From Devosia sp. (GTDB lineage: Bacteria; Pseudomonadota; Alphaproteobacteria; Rhizobiales; Devosiaceae), in assembly GCA_017794705.1 (NCBI GenBank), contig CP051235.1, positions 1 to 64,000 of the forward strand: a DNA stretch of 64,000 nucleotides, written 5' to 3'. The notes under the pieces are model-generated. The model searched no databases and was not told the origin of the DNA. It worked only from the letters and a program-made list of their open reading frames with translations. Shown here in pieces: positions 7,358 to 18,158 of the stretch. A program made the position numbers and the translations under genes. Positions within the stretch are counted from its first letter, which is position 1, and every line of letters starts with the position of its first letter.

Positions 7358-8220
7358 CAGCCGGCCTTGCGCTCCGCCTTTTCCGATTGCGGCTGGCGGA
7401 GAATGTTGATGTCAAGCTTGTTGAAGGGGATTTCGATGCCGGCTTCATCGAAGGCCAGCTTGACCTTTTCGGTGAATTCGAACTTGACGTCCCAGTAGTC
7501 AGGGGTGCCGACCCAGCAGCGCAGCAGCATGACAACGGAACTGTCGCCCAGGTTTTCCACGAACACAGCGGCGGCAGGTTCGGAGAGCACGCGCATATCG
7601 TTGTTGGCGATGTCCATCATCTTTTCGCGGGCCAGATGGATATCGGCGTCATAGGCGATGCCGCAGCGGATATCGAGGCGGCGGGAGGCCTCGCGGGAAT
7701 AATTGGTGATGGCGGCGTCCCAGAGCTGTGAATTGGGGACGAATACGTAGACGCCGTCGGCAGTGCGCAACTGCGTGGAGAACAGGCCGATTTCAACCAC
7801 CGTGCCCGACAGGCTGTTGCCGTCGATGTAGTCGTCAAGGCCGAACGGGCGCAGCCAGACGATCATTACGCCGGCGGCGATGTTGGCCAGCGTGCCCTGC
7901 AGGGCGAGGGCGATGGCAAGGCCGGCCGCGCCCAGGACCGCCAGCACCGACGTGGTTTCCACGCCGAACTGGCTGAGGGCCACGATGATGGTGAGCACAA
8001 GGATGGCGTAGCGCGCCAGCTGCGAGAGCAGGGGAGCGATCGTGGCATCGATGCGCTTGGTGCGGGGCAAGAACAGCTTGATGCGGTGGGCCACGAAGCT
8101 GGAGGCCCGCCAACCGACCAGCAGGATGAGAATGCCGACAATGAAGGACGCCGCATTGCTGACCACCCATTCCCCAGACAGGGCTGCGAAATTGGTGATC
8201 TCGGCGATTTGGTCTTCCAT
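7357..8220 (-). CDS. small mechanosensitive ion channel (MscS family)
   Basis: The product has 287 residues with three N-terminal membrane helices (about 22-40, 60-82, 88-112). The third contains the Gly/Ala-rich pore helix AAGLAIALALQGTLANIAAGV. The beta domain follows (GTVVEIGLFSTQLRTADG, VFVPNSQLWDAAITNYSR) and then the alpha/beta C-terminal domain. MscS channels open under membrane tension to release solutes during osmotic downshock. The start at 8220 has AGGAG. It heads a likely three-gene unit with the LuxR-type and DUF4199 genes, which might tie the regulator to envelope stress. Confidence 0.9.
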   Translation of the reverse strand: MEDQIAEITNFAALSGEWVVSNAASFIVGILILLVGWRASSFVAHRIKLFLPRTKRIDATIAPLLSQLARYAILVLTIIVALSQFGVETTSVLAVLGAAGLAIALALQGTLANIAAGVMIVWLRPFGLDDYIDGNSLSGTVVEIGLFSTQLRTADGVYVFVPNSQLWDAAITNYSREASRRLDIRCGIAYDADIHLAREKMMDIANNDMRVLSEPAAAVFVENLGDSSVVMLLRCWVGTPDYWDVKFEFTEKVKLAFDEAGIEIPFNKLDINILRQPQSEKAERKAG

Positions 8221-8430
8221 TGGCGGCTCCTTTTTGAATCGAAGGTCAGCGCCAAGGTTAGGCAATCGGGCGCGCCGTTTAAAGGGGTGCAGGAATGCTG
8301 GACAGGGGGGATGTGCTTTGATACAGAAGCGCGGCTCCGGCTTGCCTGCCCCTCAACGAGGTGCAACAAATGCCGGACGCGGCTCATGCGCAGACGAGAA
8401 ACCAAATCCGTCAATCCGGCGCGCCGCAAC

Positions 8431-8506
<76 letters not shown>

Positions 8507-8545
8507 ATATCTGTTTTTCAGAATTGACTTGATTGTTCGCGTTGT

Positions 8546-9625
8546 TCAACGCTCGCCGGCGATGATGGCTAGGCGTTTGACGAGCGGCAGGTGCTCGCCT
8601 GTGCCCCTGCGTCGCAGTTCATCGAGGATTTCTTGCAGGTGTTCGGTTTCCCCGAGGTCGCGAAGCGATTGTTCGACTTCTTCCGGGGTGAACAGGAGGC
8701 GGTAGACGAGGTCGCGCTTCATCAACGGGCTGCCGAGGTATTTCTGAAAGAGAAAGCCGCCGGAATGGATCGGGGAGCGGGTGGCGACTTGGGTCAGCAG
8801 GTCGTCGACTCCAGTCTGGCCGGGATCGGGTTCGGCGCGGAGTTGGCGTGGCAGAAGGTTCTGCAACCTGCGCAGGTCTTCGAGAGGCAGGCCGGTCAGG
8901 TGAGAGCGCAGGGCTTTGGGGGTGAAGAGGAATTCGATGTCTTGTGTCAGGGAATAGATGACCCGGGAGAGGCGAAGCTCGCCCTGGTGGATGGCCCAGA
9001 GGCGGGAATTGACAGGCAGATAAGTGCTCCAGAACGACTGGAAACCGGGGTGCCGGGCGAGGGTGCCGGAGACTGAGAAGCAGAACGACTGCAGATGGGG
9101 ATGGTGTTCGTGGCTTTCGAAGGCGGCGCAGGCGCCGGCCTTGGTGTGGGCGAGGCGATCGAATAACGCCTTCAGGCCGGCGCTAAAGTAGAAGACGCTG
9201 TCGTTGAGATAGAGCAGGCGCTCGAAATCAAGCGTCTCGAGACAGAATAGGGTGGCGTCGCGATAGGCGCCGAAATCGTGGCCGGAATTGTCGCGCAGGA
9301 TCAGCGTATGGCACTTTGCGAGCAGCGTGGAGCGAGAAGCCTCGGAAAGTGGCGCGTTGGAGGCGAGGATGACGCTGACACCCGTTGCCTCAAGCGCTGC
9401 GAGTGCGTTCAGGACGGACCAGGAAATATGTTCCCCCGGCCATATGACGAAGATCGCATAGGTGTTGCCGGGGTGCCTCAAGGAGCCCTGGAGCACCTGT
9501 TCGATGCCGTTGGTGCGGCCGGTGCTGCGGTGGTACCAGGCGGCCAGCGCCTTAGGGGCAACGAAAGCCGCACCGAGTGCCCGACGCAATGCGGATATAG
9601 CAATGGTATTAACTGCGGACGACAT
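8546..9625 (-). CDS. RgpF-like rhamnan/glycan synthesis protein
   Basis: The product has 359 residues with the pattern of the rhamnan synthesis F family: YAIFVIWPGEHISWSVLNAL, then LILRDNSGHDFGAYRDATLF and LLYLNDSVFYF. The family is linked to surface rhamnose polymers and some members act as glycosyltransferases, but the acceptor here is unknown. The start at 9625 has GAGGTGAG directly upstream and is preferred to the longer frame to 9715. It is a lone gene beside tRNA-Lys with no other polysaccharide genes adjacent. Confidence 0.75.
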   Translation of the reverse strand: MSSAVNTIAISALRRALGAAFVAPKALAAWYHRSTGRTNGIEQVLQGSLRHPGNTYAIFVIWPGEHISWSVLNALAALEATGVSVILASNAPLSEASRSTLLAKCHTLILRDNSGHDFGAYRDATLFCLETLDFERLLYLNDSVFYFSAGLKALFDRLAHTKAGACAAFESHEHHPHLQSFCFSVSGTLARHPGFQSFWSTYLPVNSRLWAIHQGELRLSRVIYSLTQDIEFLFTPKALRSHLTGLPLEDLRRLQNLLPRQLRAEPDPGQTGVDDLLTQVATRSPIHSGGFLFQKYLGSPLMKRDLVYRLLFTPEEVEQSLRDLGETEHLQEILDELRRRGTGEHLPLVKRLAIIAGER

Positions 9626-9956
9626 CTCACCTCGTTTGTTGCCTGACGGGCCCGGCACGGGCACTGCCTTTTGTGCCTTTGAGGAGGGGCCAAGCGCAAC
9701 CGCGATGCCGCCCAAATCGCCCTGAATTGTGGTTCAGGAGGAATTCGGTCGCTCGGCTGACGGGCGTATTAACGTTACATCTTGAGCGACGAAATGGACC
9801 ATCCTGATTTGTCCCGGTTCCTTGTCCTTGAAATGACTGGCGAATTTTGAGGTGCGTACATCAGAAACGCGAATCTGCAGTCACTTTATTGAATATTACT
9901 AATAATCATCTATAGTGGTATGGCAGGCAGCATTCATGCTGCACAGGGAGGAACAA
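9626..9956. promoter_or_regulatory. divergent intergenic region with a sigma-70-like promoter for the sugar ABC operon
   Basis: No gene is seen in this 331-base gap. Near its right end, TTGAAT (9889-9894) and TATAGT (9911-9916) are spaced by 16 bases and lie about 40 bases before the binding-protein ATG. The surrounding TGAATATTACTAATAATCAT is AT-rich and could hold an operator. Confidence 0.45.
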
Positions 9957-11039
9957 ATGAAATTTTTACTAGGCACAGCGGGGGCGCTTGCGCTCCTGGT
10001 GGCCGGAAGCGGGGCCGCCTTGGCCCAGTCCGGCTCCATCGGCCAGGCGGTCGGTGGGTATAGTTTCGATGATGCAGCACAGGAGGCCGAGGGCACGAAG
10101 GATTTCCATTCGAATGACGGCGTGCTGACCTTCGCGATCGTGACGCATACGGCCGGCAACGGGTTCTTCGACCCGGTCTATGTGGGTGCGACGGTGGCCG
10201 GCAACATGATCGGCGCCAACATCCTGTTGCTCGGTTCGGAATCTCCGACAGACGATCCGGCCCGCGAAATCGAAATCCTGAACCAGATCGTCAACGATCC
10301 GACCATCGACGGCATCATCATGACGACGCCTCAGGTCGGCGCCTATGACGATATCGTGCGTACCGCCCAGTCCAACGGTATTCCGGTGGCGACGACAAAC
10401 TCGTTCGATCCGACCATCCTGAACCGCAACGGCATCAGCCACACCGGGCAGGACGCCTCGGCGGCGGCGATTGCCGGTGAAGCGCTGGTGCAGTGCCTGA
10501 TGGACCGGGGCATCAGCTCCGGCTCGATCATCCTGCCGAACGATACGGCGATGGGTAACGTTGAAGTCAACAATCGCGTGACATCCGCGTTCAATGCCAT
10601 CGTGGCCTCGCTTTCGGCCAACGGCATGCTGGAGAACTTCCAGGTCGATGCCGGTCCGGAAAACGTGGGTGTTTCGGCTGACATGAACGATCCGGCCAAC
10701 TCGATCATTTCGCTGATCGAGTCGCGCGGTGACGTGGTTGGTGCCTTTGCGGGCAACAACGTGTTCACGCCTGCTCTGGCCAGTGCGGTCGAGCAGACCG
10801 GCAACACGGGCCAGATGTGCGCCTATGGGTTCGACCTGGGTCCCGCCCAGCAGGAAGCCTTGCGTGCGGGCAACCTGACAGGTGCCCTGGGTCAGCAGCC
10901 GTTCCTGCAAGGGTTCTGGCCGGTGATGCAGCTTTATCTGCAGATCGACCGCGGCATTTCGGCGGCCAACCTTGATACCCGTGCACAACTTGTGACCGGG
11001 GACACGGTGGGTAGCGTCGGCAGCCGCTACGAGAACTAG
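9957..11039 (+). CDS. periplasmic sugar-binding protein of a CUT2-type ABC importer
   Basis: The product has 360 residues. Residues 1-24 form a signal peptide (MKFLLGTAGALALLVAGSGA, cleaved near ALAQ). The rest is a type-1 periplasmic binding fold of the ribose/fructose group: DGVLTFAIVTHTAGNGFFDPVY, DGIIMTTPQVGAYDDIV, and GAFAGNNVFTPALASAVEQTG. It should capture a sugar or polyol in the periplasm and pass it to the fused permease encoded next. ATG 9957 follows AGGGAGGAACAA. A stem-loop after the stop separates it from the permease gene. The exact sugar is not identifiable. Confidence 0.88.
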   Translation: MKFLLGTAGALALLVAGSGAALAQSGSIGQAVGGYSFDDAAQEAEGTKDFHSNDGVLTFAIVTHTAGNGFFDPVYVGATVAGNMIGANILLLGSESPTDDPAREIEILNQIVNDPTIDGIIMTTPQVGAYDDIVRTAQSNGIPVATTNSFDPTILNRNGISHTGQDASAAAIAGEALVQCLMDRGISSGSIILPNDTAMGNVEVNNRVTSAFNAIVASLSANGMLENFQVDAGPENVGVSADMNDPANSIISLIESRGDVVGAFAGNNVFTPALASAVEQTGNTGQMCAYGFDLGPAQQEALRAGNLTGALGQQPFLQGFWPVMQLYLQIDRGISAANLDTRAQLVTGDTVGSVGSRYEN

Positions 11040-11068
11040 GCCGGGCGTCGACCAGGCCTGAAAACCGG

Positions 11069-11090
11069 CGGGAGGGAGAAATCCCTCCCG
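11069..11090 (+). other. intercistronic stem-loop after the binding-protein gene
   Basis: CGGGAGGGA (11069-11077) pairs with TCCCTCCCG (11082-11090) around a GAAA loop. No U-tract follows. Hairpins at this place in ABC operons are known to protect the upstream mRNA or partly end transcription, which raises binding-protein output over permease. That role is inferred. Confidence 0.55.
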
Positions 11091-11134
11091 TCATGGTGTA
11101 GAATTCATCTGACAAGAGTGGAGACTGGCAGCAG

Positions 11135-13411
11135 ATGTCGCAGCCGACCGCGCGCGCACTGTCCGGACGCATGCCCCTGCAAATGATCGGCGGCTGGGAG
11201 GTCGGTCTGTTGGGACTGATGGCCCTGCTTTACATCGGCGGGGCACTGCTTAATCCCTCCTTTTTCGGCACCTCTGACGCTCTGCAAGCGCTGCTTCGGG
11301 ATTCGGCCCGGTTCGGCGTGATGGCGGTGGGCATGACATTTGTCATCGCCAACAAGGACCTTGACCTCTCGGTGGGTTCGACGCTCGGGGTAATCGGGGT
11401 CACGTTCTCCTTCGTATTCGATCCAGCGCACTACGATATGGGTGTGATGCCGGCGATAGCGATTTGCCTGGTGTTCGGTACTGCGATCGGGCTGTTGAAC
11501 GGTGTTCTGGTGACCTTTTTGAAGGTGCCGGCCTTCATTGCCACGCTCACCATGCTGTTGATCGGGCGGGGTGTTGTGCTGGGCATGACGGGCGGGCGCT
11601 CGATCCTTTACCCAATCAAGGCGCGCGAGCATGAATGGTTTTTCCAGCTGGGCGAATTCAACGCCTGGGGTTTCAACAACCAGATCATCATCGTTCTGAT
11701 CGTGGTCGGGATTGGCGCCTGGGTGCTGGCCAAGACGCGCTGGGGCTATGAGACGCTGGCCACCGGTGGCAACGAACAGGCGGCACAATATGCCGGCATC
11801 CCAACCAACTGGGTGCGCATCCGCGCTTACGTGATCTCCTCGCTGTGCGCGACGCTGGCCGGACTAATGACGGTGGCGCAGAACAAGGGCATCACTTCGC
11901 AGGCCGGTGTGCTGACCGAACTGATCGTGATTGCGGCGGTGATCATCGGGGGCGCCTCGATTCTCGGGGGCAGGGGGCGGGTGATCGGCTCCTACTTCGG
12001 GGCGTTGCTGGCGGCGCTGCTGCACAAGGTGTTGCGCGAAGGCGTGCCTATCGTGCGCGAGGTCGAGGTCAACGGCGAAATCCTGCAGGTCAATGCGACC
12101 TCAACATTGCCGGCCGGCGCGATCCCGGCGTTCATCGGGGCGCTTCTGGTGTTTGCGGTGCTGATCGAGCCCTATGTGATCCGGCGAAAACTTTTGCAGC
12201 GGATCTTTGCGCGATTAACCGGGCGGGCGCCTCCGCGGGTGATGGAGACCGGCGGCGTGGCCATCGAGGGCGCGCAGACCAAGGGTACGACGGTTGGGGA
12301 CCGGGCCGTGACGGCGCGGGGGTTCGGCAAGTTCCTGGCGCGGCGGGATGCGCTGGCGATCATTTTGATGGTGGTGCTGTGGTTTATCGGTTTCCTGCTC
12401 AGGCCCGACTATTGGGCCGGGCTGCCAAACACGTTTGCCATTCTGCTCAACTACACTGAACTGGCGATCCTCACGCTGGGGCTGACCTATGTAATCGCCT
12501 GCGGCGACATAGACCTGTCGGTGGGTGCGGTGCTGGCGCTGGCGGGGAGTACTGCCGCCTATGCGCTGAAAGTCATGGGGCTCGATCCTGCATCGGCGAT
12601 GCTTTTGGGCGTCATGGCGGGGACGGCGGCAGGCATGATCAATGCCATGTTCACCGTCGGGTTGGGACTGCCCGCGTTCATTGCAACGCTTGGCATGTTC
12701 TACATGGCGCGCGGTGTGGCGGCGTGGATCGTGGCGGGGCAACAGCTGACCGGGTGGGCGGAACCGTTCAACCTGATCGGGCGCAAAGTCGGCGACATCC
12801 TCGCCTATTTCAACGTGCCGCCGGTCGGTGGGCAGGTCGGGGATATTCTCGGCGTGGTCTCGGTGCAAACGATCTGGATGGCAGTGATCGCCATCATTGC
12901 CGGTGTAGTGCTGGCCTACACGGTGTTCGGACAGCAGGTTTACGCGACAGGCGGTAACCGGCGGGCGGCGGACTATGCAGGCATCAACACCAACCGGGTG
13001 CGGTTCATCACGATGGTGCTGTCCGGGTTCTGCGCGGCGATGGCCGGGGTGATCAACGTCGCTTATTTCAGAAGCTTCAACCCGGTGGCGGGACAGTTCC
13101 GTGAACTGGATGCCATCGCCTCGGTGATTATTGGCGGTGGCTCGATCTTTGGTGGTTTCGGGACGATCATCGGCGCGTTGGCGGGCGCAGCGGTGATCAC
13201 GCTGGTGCGGGCGCTGTTGCAGCTCAACATCATTACGGGGACCGGCGAATCCTTCAGCCTGCCGCAACACTGGGTGAACACGTTCATCGGCGGCATTCTG
13301 ATCATCGCCGTCTTGATCGACATCTGGGTGCGACAGGCCGGTGTGCTGGGATCGCTCAGAGAACGGATTTTCGGCAGGAGAAAAGCTGCCCGAAAGGTGG
13401 ACAATGACTGA
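11135..13411 (+). CDS. fused double permease of a CUT2-type sugar ABC importer
   Basis: The product has 758 residues made of two RbsC/FrcC-type permease units in tandem (about 15-350 and 390-745), joined by a linker around residues 355-395. Each unit repeats the same landmarks: KDLDLSVGSTLGVIGVT versus GDIDLSVGAVLALAGST; PAFIATLTML versus PAFIATLGMF; ATGGNEQAAQYAGIPTN versus ATGGNRRAADYAGINTN; and the ATPase-coupling VIIGGASILGG versus VIIGGGSIFGG. Ordinarily two separate copies make the channel. The neighbours are the binding protein upstream and a single-domain ATPase whose start overlaps this stop by 8 bases. Confidence 0.9.
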   Translation: MSQPTARALSGRMPLQMIGGWEVGLLGLMALLYIGGALLNPSFFGTSDALQALLRDSARFGVMAVGMTFVIANKDLDLSVGSTLGVIGVTFSFVFDPAHYDMGVMPAIAICLVFGTAIGLLNGVLVTFLKVPAFIATLTMLLIGRGVVLGMTGGRSILYPIKAREHEWFFQLGEFNAWGFNNQIIIVLIVVGIGAWVLAKTRWGYETLATGGNEQAAQYAGIPTNWVRIRAYVISSLCATLAGLMTVAQNKGITSQAGVLTELIVIAAVIIGGASILGGRGRVIGSYFGALLAALLHKVLREGVPIVREVEVNGEILQVNATSTLPAGAIPAFIGALLVFAVLIEPYVIRRKLLQRIFARLTGRAPPRVMETGGVAIEGAQTKGTTVGDRAVTARGFGKFLARRDALAIILMVVLWFIGFLLRPDYWAGLPNTFAILLNYTELAILTLGLTYVIACGDIDLSVGAVLALAGSTAAYALKVMGLDPASAMLLGVMAGTAAGMINAMFTVGLGLPAFIATLGMFYMARGVAAWIVAGQQLTGWAEPFNLIGRKVGDILAYFNVPPVGGQVGDILGVVSVQTIWMAVIAIIAGVVLAYTVFGQQVYATGGNRRAADYAGINTNRVRFITMVLSGFCAAMAGVINVAYFRSFNPVAGQFRELDAIASVIIGGGSIFGGFGTIIGALAGAAVITLVRALLQLNIITGTGESFSLPQHWVNTFIGGILIIAVLIDIWVRQAGVLGSLRERIFGRRKAARKVDND

Positions 13412-14204
13412 CAAAGCCACGCAAACGCCGCTCGTCGAGATGCGCAACATCCACAAATCGTTTGGCGCAGTGAACGCGCTGGTCAACGTCAACCTGTCGA
13501 TTGCGCCGGGCGAAATCCTGGGGCTGGTGGGGGACAATTCGGCGGGCAAGTCTACGCTGATGAAGATCCTGACCGGTGCCTATCACCGGGACGAAGGCGA
13601 GGTTTTGGTGGAGGGCAAGCCGACCCACTTCCGGTCGCCGCACGAGAGCCGTGATGTGGGGATCGAAATGATCTACCAGGACTTCGCGCTGTGCGGAAAC
13701 CTCGATGTGGGGCAGAACATCTTTCTGGGCCGCTGGCCGCGCAAGGGATTGTTCGTCGACCGCAAGCGCATGTATTCGGAGGCCAGCGAGGTGCTTCAGC
13801 GGCTCAAGGTCGATGTGAACTCGGTCTATCAGAAAGTTGAGAGCCTGTCGGGCGGACGGCAGCAATCTGTGGCGATCGCGCGGGCGATTTCTTTCGAGCC
13901 GAAGCTCATCATACTCGACGAGCCGACGGCCAATCTGTCGGTGATGGCGACTGAGCGATTGCTGGAAACCATGGCGGAACTCAAGGCGCAAGGCGTGGCG
14001 CAGATCATCATTTCCCACCGGCTGACCGATATTTTCGAGGTCGGCGACCGGGTAATGGTGCTCAAGCGCGGCGAGAATGTCGGTGACCGCTACATCAAGC
14101 ACACGGGCGAGCATGAAGTGCTCGAGATGATCGTGGCGGGTACACCGGAAACCGCGCAGACCGCCGACGAAGCGCTGGCCGGGAAATCAAGCGTTCCCGC
14201 GTGA
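13404..14204 (+). CDS. ATP-binding protein of the CUT2-type sugar importer
   Basis: The product has 266 residues and a single ATPase domain: Walker A GDNSAGKST near residue 42, Q-loop YQDFALCGNL, signature LSGGRQQSVAIARA, Walker B LIILDEPT, and switch His in IISHRLTDIFEVGDR. It resembles FrcA (one domain), not RbsA/XylG (two domains), so a homodimer should drive the fused permease. Ser replaces the common Gly in the Walker A loop, which is tolerated. The ATG at 13404 lies inside the permease gene end; the frame to 13341 is an extension. Confidence 0.88.
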   Translation: MTDKATQTPLVEMRNIHKSFGAVNALVNVNLSIAPGEILGLVGDNSAGKSTLMKILTGAYHRDEGEVLVEGKPTHFRSPHESRDVGIEMIYQDFALCGNLDVGQNIFLGRWPRKGLFVDRKRMYSEASEVLQRLKVDVNSVYQKVESLSGGRQQSVAIARAISFEPKLIILDEPTANLSVMATERLLETMAELKAQGVAQIIISHRLTDIFEVGDRVMVLKRGENVGDRYIKHTGEHEVLEMIVAGTPETAQTADEALAGKSSVPA

Positions 14205-14206
14205 CA

Positions 14207-14782
14207 TTACGGCGCGAGCTGCAAGAAATGGGCGCGCAGCTTTTCCACATCCTGCCGGGCGTTCCAGTCGGCCACTTTGGCGGGGTTCTGGATGAGCGCC
14301 GCCAGTTCCGGATGCGGGTAGATCAGGCTTTTTGAGCCGCCGTGGGCCAGCCAGACGGGCAGGGTGCCTTCCTTGATGAAATGCTTGATCGAGGCCATGG
14401 CGTCGGGGTGTTCAAAATCCTCGGGGCCGTTGAGCGCGCGGCCGACAATGAACAGATGTTCGAACATGTTGGGCGGGTTTTCGGACCGGTCCATGGAAAA
14501 GACCACGCCGCAGTCAGCAGGGTTGCCGCCCTCGGGAAGATTCTCATCACGCCGCCAGAGGCAGAACCAGTCACGGCAGGTCTGGGGGCGGCTTGCGTAA
14601 ATGGTGCAGCCGGTGCCGTCATGATTGGGGCAGAGCTGGCCAGCCGGCTTTTTCAGCGTCGGCTCATCGATGTGCAGATGCTGACAGCAGGCCACGCAAG
14701 TGCCGCAGCCGCGGCTTTCCACCAGCGTGTCGAAATAGCGCGTGTAGATGGTTTTGAGATGCGACGGGCTGGAGGTGGGCAA
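14207..14782 (-). CDS. YkgJ-type cysteine-cluster protein
   Basis: The product has 191 residues with an N-terminal Cys cluster GCGTCVACCQHLHIDEP, then GQLCPNHDGTGCTIYASRP and QTCRDWFCLW, the pattern of the YkgJ/Fli(C)-like CxxxCxxCC family annotated as putative zinc or iron chelators. The biochemical role is unknown. It converges on the ABC ATPase gene with only 2 bases between the stops. Confidence 0.75.
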   Translation of the reverse strand: MPTSSPSHLKTIYTRYFDTLVESRGCGTCVACCQHLHIDEPTLKKPAGQLCPNHDGTGCTIYASRPQTCRDWFCLWRRDENLPEGGNPADCGVVFSMDRSENPPNMFEHLFIVGRALNGPEDFEHPDAMASIKHFIKEGTLPVWLAHGGSKSLIYPHPELAALIQNPAKVADWNARQDVEKLRAHFLQLAP

Positions 14783-14867
14783 TCAGGTCTCCGCTAGCTT
14801 GGTGCGAATTGCTTAGCCAATGACCGTGACATGAGCAAATCAATCAGGCAAAACCGGTGCTTCGGCG

Positions 14868-16079
14868 GTGGGCCGTATTCCGAAGCAGTGGGACAGTAGT
14901 GCAGTGAATTTGACTGAGCGTTTTGATCGGATTTCCGTTGAACAGTTGCATGAGAGCGGCGCCCTGAAGTGGGCATTGGCCAATGATGGGATCGGGGCAT
15001 TCGTGGCGGAGATGGATTTCGGCACGGCGCCCGTAGTGACCAGGGCCCTGCATGAAGCGGTCGACGCCCAGAAGTTTGGCTACATGCCGCCGCACCTGGT
15101 GGCTGAAATGCGCGCTGCAACCGCTGACTGGCTGAAGGTCAACAACCGGTGGGAAGTGGCACTTGAAGATATCCACCCGGTGCCGGACGTTTTGCATGTG
15201 CTCAAGCTGGCGATTGACCTGACCACCCCGCCCGGATCGAAAGTCATCGTACCGACACCGTCCTATATGCCGTTCCTGCGTGTGCCGGGTGAGTGCGGGC
15301 GTGAACTGATCGAGGTACCGCTGCATGATGATGACGGGCATTATTCGTTTGATCTCGAGGGGATTGATGCGGCGTTCAAGGCCGGGGCGAACCTGTTGAT
15401 CCTGTGCAATCCGTTCAACCCCGTGGGGCGAGTGCTAAGCGCCGATGAGATGCTGGCGATTGCCGAAGTTGTGGAGCGCAACAACGGACGGGTGTTTTCC
15501 GACGAGATCTGGTCGCCGCTGATCTTCGGGCAGCAGCATGTCTCCTATGCCTCGCTGAACGAGGTGACGGCCAATCATTCCATCTCGGCGACCTCGGCCT
15601 CCAAGGCGTTCAACCTGCCGGGGCTGAAATGCGCACAGATGATCGTGAGTAATGATGCGGACCGGAAGGCGTTGGCGGCGGCCGGGCATCATGTGGTGGG
15701 TGGCGGAACGGCCAACCTGGGTGTGGCTGCGGCAATCGCGGCGTTCAGGGAGGGGCGACCGTGGCTGGACGAGGTGCTGGCCTATCTCGACCGAAACCGG
15801 CTGGCAATGGCCGAGCTTGTGGACGCGCATTTGCCGGGCGTGCGGTACCGCGCACCGGATGGGACCTACATTGGCTGGCTGGATTTCCGGGAGACCGCGG
15901 CGGCGGACAATCCGGCCGCCTTCTTCAAGCAGGCGGCGGGTGTGACGTTGACGGAGGGCACGGCGTGTGGTGTGGCGGGCACCGGGTTCGCGCGGTTCAT
16001 CCTGGCGACGCCGCTGCCGATCATGGAGCAGGCGGTGAGCCAGATGGGTGCGGCGCTCAGGGGCAAAAACAGCCGCTGA
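14868..16079 (+). CDS. PLP-dependent aminotransferase / cystathionine beta-lyase (PatB/MalY type)
   Basis: The product has up to 403 residues of the fold-type I aminotransferase family. Landmarks: DFGTAPVVTRALHEAV near the N-terminus, LCNPFNPVGRV, VFSDEIWSPLIF (PLP-binding Asp), and the lysine motif SATSASKAFNLPGLKCAQ. The layout fits PatB/MalY C-S lyases more than ordinary aminotransferases. The frame opens with GTG at 14868; a GTG at 14901 and a TTG soon after are also possible, so the first dozen residues are uncertain. It lies 105 bases upstream of the pca operon without an obvious functional tie. Confidence 0.8.
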   Translation: MGRIPKQWDSSAVNLTERFDRISVEQLHESGALKWALANDGIGAFVAEMDFGTAPVVTRALHEAVDAQKFGYMPPHLVAEMRAATADWLKVNNRWEVALEDIHPVPDVLHVLKLAIDLTTPPGSKVIVPTPSYMPFLRVPGECGRELIEVPLHDDDGHYSFDLEGIDAAFKAGANLLILCNPFNPVGRVLSADEMLAIAEVVERNNGRVFSDEIWSPLIFGQQHVSYASLNEVTANHSISATSASKAFNLPGLKCAQMIVSNDADRKALAAAGHHVVGGGTANLGVAAAIAAFREGRPWLDEVLAYLDRNRLAMAELVDAHLPGVRYRAPDGTYIGWLDFRETAAADNPAAFFKQAAGVTLTEGTACGVAGTGFARFILATPLPIMEQAVSQMGAALRGKNSR

Positions 16080-16184
16080 CGGTTGGTAGATTGGCCAATT
16101 TTGGTTATGAAAAGCCCCAAGAATATCATTTTACCGCACCAAATGATTATAGCATTTTGACACCGGGATTGCGGGAGAGGTCTG

Positions 16185-16989
16185 TTGCAGTTTGCCGACC
16201 TGAATGGAATTACATTGCATTATCAGCAAATTGGCGGCCCGGAGCGGCGGCCAACGCTGGTGTTTGCCAATTCGCTGGGGACTGATTTCCGCATCTGGCG
16301 CGATGTGATCGTTCAGCTGGCGGGTGAATTCCCAATTCTGACCTACGACAAGCGCGGGCACGGGCTGTCGGATATTGGCGAGGCCCCTTACTCGATCGAA
16401 GACCATGTCTGGGACCTGTCCGCGCTTTTGGACCATGCCAAGGTGGAGCGCGCCATCGTTGTCGGTCTTTCCGTGGGCGGGATGATTGCCATGGGGCTGC
16501 AGGCGGCGCGGCCTGAACTGGTCGAGGCGCTGGTGCTGTGTGACACGGCCCACCAGATTGGCACGCCGGAAATGTGGGACGATCGCATTGAAGCGGTTGA
16601 GGAACTGGGGCTTGAAGGCATTGTCGATGCGGTGATGGAGCGCTGGTTCACAGCCGATTATCGCAGCAGTGCCGGGGCGGATTACCAGGGTTATCGCAAC
16701 ATGTTCATGCGCCAACCGGCGGAGGGCTACATGGCGACATGCGCGGCGATCCGTGACGCGGACCTCGCCGAGGTGGCACGCCAGATCGATACGCCGGCCG
16801 TGTGCGTGGTGGGGGATCAGGACATGGCGACGCCGGTTGATCTGGTGTCGGAACTGAGCGGGCTGATTGACGGCGCGCGTTTTGAAACGATAGCGGGGGC
16901 AGGGCACCTGCCGTGCATCGAACAGCCGGATGTTTTGGCCGAGTTGATCCGCGGGTTTGCCAAGGAAGTTATCGGCAAGGGGACGAAGA

Positions 16990-16997
<8 letters not shown>
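16185..16997 (+). CDS. pcaD: 3-oxoadipate enol-lactonase
   Basis: This alpha/beta-hydrolase opens 3-oxoadipate enol-lactone to 3-oxoadipate. The 270-residue product shows the nucleophile elbow GLSVGGMIA near residue 92, LCDTAHQIGTPEMWDDRI (typical of PcaD), and the catalytic His in GAGHLPCIEQP. The start is TTG at 16185 with a strong GGGAGAGG site and no nearby ATG. It is the first gene of the pca operon. The 105 bases upstream contain the short palindrome ATTGGCCAAT (16090-16099) but no operator I can assign. The stop overlaps pcaC by 8 bases. Confidence 0.92.

Positions 16998-18157
<1,160 letters not shown>

Positions 18158-18158
<1 letters not shown>

Noticed and set aside
12215..13549. 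444-codon minus-strand frame opposite the fused permease
   Set aside because: It is antisense to clear permease and ATPase sequence, with an unnatural His/Arg-rich composition.
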